Source: Brachybacterium sp. P6-10-X1
Lineage (GTDB): Bacteria; Actinomycetota; Actinomycetes; Actinomycetales; Dermabacteraceae
Direction: 5' to 3'
Assembly (NCBI RefSeq): GCF_001969445.1
Contig: NZ_CP017297.1
Coordinates: forward strand, 1,240,001 to 1,304,000
DNA length: 64,000 nt
Part shown: in pieces, positions 62,250 to 64,000 of the stretch
How the letters are laid out: the number at the start of each line of letters is the position of its first letter
Position numbering within the stretch: the stretch's first letter is position 1
Program-made: the position numbers and the translations under genes
Notes under the pieces: generated by a model
Databases searched by the model: none
What the model was told of the DNA's origin: nothing
Seen by the model: the letters and a program-made list of their open reading frames with translations, nothing else

Positions 62250-63506
62250 ATGACCGTGAACCAGAATCCCCACGTACTGCTCTACCCGCGCATCCGCAAG
62301 TCGCCGTTCTTCTACGCCTCCCGGCGTCACGGCGTGCAGATGTACAGCGTGTACAACCACACGTATCACCCCCGGAACTACGGCGATCCGATCGCCGAGT
62401 ACTGGGCGCTGCTGGAGGGTGTCACCCTCTGGGACGTCGGCGTCGAACGGCAGATCCAGATCTCCGGACCGGACGCCTTCGACTTCACCAACCTGCTGGT
62501 CACCCGCGATCTGAGCAAGTGCAAGGTCGGCCAGTGCAAGTACGTGTTCCTCACCGACCAACACGGCGGGATCCTCAACGACCCGGTCCTGCTGCGCCTG
62601 GAGGAGAACCGCTTCTGGCTCTCCCTGGCCGACAGCGACATCCTGCTGTGGGCCCGCGGAGTCGCCACCTACGCCGGGATGGACGTCGACATCTCCGAGG
62701 TCGACGTCGGCCCGGTGCAGGTCCAGGGCCCCAAGTCCTACGCCGTCATGCGCGACCTGCTGGGCGAGTCGGTGGCGGACATCCGCTACTACTACCTGCA
62801 CGACTTCACGATCGACGGAATCGACGTGACCGTCTCGCGCACCGGGTACACCGGCGAGATCGGCTACGAGATCTACGTGCACCATGCCTCCCGCGACGCC
62901 GCACGGCTGTGGGAGCTGGTCTGGCTGGCCGGACAGCCCCATGGCCTGAAGGTCATCGGGCCGTGCCACATCCGACGCATCGAGGGCGGCATGCTCGCCC
63001 ACGGCGCCGACATCACCGTCGACACCAACCCGTTCGAGGTCGGGATGGGCTACGACTGGATGGTGGACCTCAACCAGGAGGCGGACTTCGTCGGCAAGGA
63101 GGCGCTGCGCCGGATCAAGGAGGAGGGGCCGCGCCGTAAGCTGGTCGGGCTCGAGATCGGCGGGGCGCAGCTGGGCTGCTACAACGACGGCTCCATGATC
63201 GACGCCTTCCCCGTCCATCACGACGGGACCGTGGTCGGCCAGGTCACCTCCGCCTGCTGGTCCCCCCGCCTGGAGAAGAACATCGGCTTGGCCCTGGTGC
63301 CGACCGAGCTCTCCGACGTGGGGACGGCGTTCACGGTCGACACCGGTGAGCTCGCGGGCACCCTGTTGCCGTACGGCGAGGAGCTGGTCGACGCGGTGGT
63401 GGTCCCCAAGCCCTTCATCGATCCGACGAAGGAGCAGCCCAAGGGAGACGTGACCGCACTGGCGGCCGCCGACACCTCGGCCGCACCGGCCCCTGCGGGA
63501 GGGTGA
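62250..63506 (+). CDS. DmdA/GcvT-family folate-dependent demethylase
   Basis: 418 residues from ATG 62250 (GGAGG, spacing 5). Motifs MYSVYNHTYHP, LWDVGVERQIQISGPDAFDF, VGQCKYVFLTDQHGGILNDP and WLSLADSDILLW match the pattern of DMSP demethylase and related GcvT-fold demethylases, which move a methyl group from S-, N- or O-methyl substrates to tetrahydrofolate. GYTGEIGYEIYV and the C-terminal barrel are intact. The real substrate is unknown. It ends one base before a MetF-like gene, which would oxidise the resulting 5-methyl-THF. Confidence 0.82.
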   Translation: MTVNQNPHVLLYPRIRKSPFFYASRRHGVQMYSVYNHTYHPRNYGDPIAEYWALLEGVTLWDVGVERQIQISGPDAFDFTNLLVTRDLSKCKVGQCKYVFLTDQHGGILNDPVLLRLEENRFWLSLADSDILLWARGVATYAGMDVDISEVDVGPVQVQGPKSYAVMRDLLGESVADIRYYYLHDFTIDGIDVTVSRTGYTGEIGYEIYVHHASRDAARLWELVWLAGQPHGLKVIGPCHIRRIEGGMLAHGADITVDTNPFEVGMGYDWMVDLNQEADFVGKEALRRIKEEGPRRKLVGLEIGGAQLGCYNDGSMIDAFPVHHDGTVVGQVTSACWSPRLEKNIGLALVPTELSDVGTAFTVDTGELAGTLLPYGEELVDAVVVPKPFIDPTKEQPKGDVTALAAADTSAAPAPAGG

Positions 63507-63507
63507 G

Positions 63508-64000
63508 GTGACCGCCGACGCCGACCAGGTCGACTCGGCGGAAGAGAGCGAGGCGCAGTTCGAGGTCCTCCCGCTGCGGGGGATCTCGGACCGCGTCGGC
63601 GCCCACCTCCCGCCGGGGACGCGCGTGACCGTGACCGCGTCCCCGGCGCACGGCCTGGAGGCGACGCTGGCGGTGGCGTGCGAGCTCGCGGGCCGGGGCT
63701 TCACCGCGGTCCCGCACCTCCCGGCGCGACAGATCCGGGACCCGCAGGAGGTGCGCACGATCCTGGCACGGCTCGACGCCGCCGGGATGGACGAGGTGTT
63801 CGTCATCGCCGGTGACGCGCCCCGTGCTGCCGGCGACTTCGACGGCTCGCTGAGCCTGGTCGAGCTCCTCGCCGCCGAGGCGCCCCGACTCGCGATCGGG
63901 GTGGGCGCGCACCCGGAGGGCCACCCCTTCGTCGACGAGCAGGAGGCGATGCGGCTGCTGCGCGCGAAGGCGGAGCACGCCTCCCATCTCGTGACCCAGA
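63508..64000 (+). CDS. Methylenetetrahydrofolate reductase-like protein (partial, runs off the right edge)
   Basis: 164 residues are visible, from GTG 63508 to the edge. VTVTASPAHGLEATLAVACELAGRGF, VPHLPARQI and DEVFVIAGDAPRAAGDFDGSLSL match the MetF beta-barrel. With the preceding demethylase it would convert 5-methyl-THF to methylene-THF. The C-terminus is outside the window. Confidence 0.82.
   Translation, partial: MTADADQVDSAEESEAQFEVLPLRGISDRVGAHLPPGTRVTVTASPAHGLEATLAVACELAGRGFTAVPHLPARQIRDPQEVRTILARLDAAGMDEVFVIAGDAPRAAGDFDGSLSLVELLAAEAPRLAIGVGAHPEGHPFVDEQEAMRLLRAKAEHASHLVTQ

Overview
The window is a gene-dense, very GC-rich chromosomal segment from an actinomycete. Operon orders typical of that phylum (lysA-hom-thrC-thrB-rho, rpmE-prfA-prmC, sigR-anti-sigma, aroA-rsgA-hisN), the E2-E1 fused 2-oxoglutarate dehydrogenase, the PPi-type phosphofructokinase, the 24-residue ribosomal protein bL37 and frequent leaderless promoters all point to Actinomycetota. 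Gene content feels closest to Micrococcales of the Brachybacterium/Dermabacteraceae type; that genus-level guess is inference.

Left part (1-21 kb). Minus-strand housekeeping genes prmC, prfA and rpmE are separated from rho, thrB, thrC, hom and lysA by about 8.5 kb of accessory genes. The accessory block holds a LacI-family regulator, a fused Gfo/Idh/MocA-aldo/keto reductase, a divergent sugar ABC uptake operon (lipoprotein and two permeases, no ATPase) and an AraC/PhyH pair. Two near-identical LacI-type palindromes sit at both divergent promoters. A bifunctional trehalose synthase/phosphatase (otsAB) follows lysA.

Middle (21-44.6 kb). tRNA-Arg(CCG), tsaD and an M23 peptidase are followed by a two-component system, the 2-oxoglutarate dehydrogenase, an SGNH-like protein lacking the serine, bL37, and the SigR/anti-sigma pair with a SigR-type promoter in front of its own operon. 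Then come doxX-like, aroA, rsgA, hisN, pfp, a small calpain-like protein, an SGNH hydrolase, tRNA-fMet, a large UPF0182 membrane protein, a PPA1309-type protein, a single-stranded DNA-binding protein and superoxide dismutase.

Right part (44.6-64 kb). A giant Lhr helicase, tRNA-Arg(TCT), a DJ-1/PfpI protein, an orphan 71-residue gene, small membrane and PH-domain proteins, and a thioesterase gene broken by an in-frame TAG are followed by a remarkable single reading frame joining oligoribonuclease to an AGE/YihS-type sugar isomerase. tRNA-His is followed by the decayed remains of an integrated element: an integrase without its catalytic arginine region, a tiny acidic ORF and a truncated M15 endolysin-like gene running into an NTF2-like gene. 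The window ends in a one-carbon cluster: a dimethylglycine dehydrogenase-like flavoprotein, an IclR regulator, a DmdA/GcvT-like folate methyltransferase and the start of a MetF-like reductase. Together these suggest removal of methyl groups from a methylated compound onto tetrahydrofolate.
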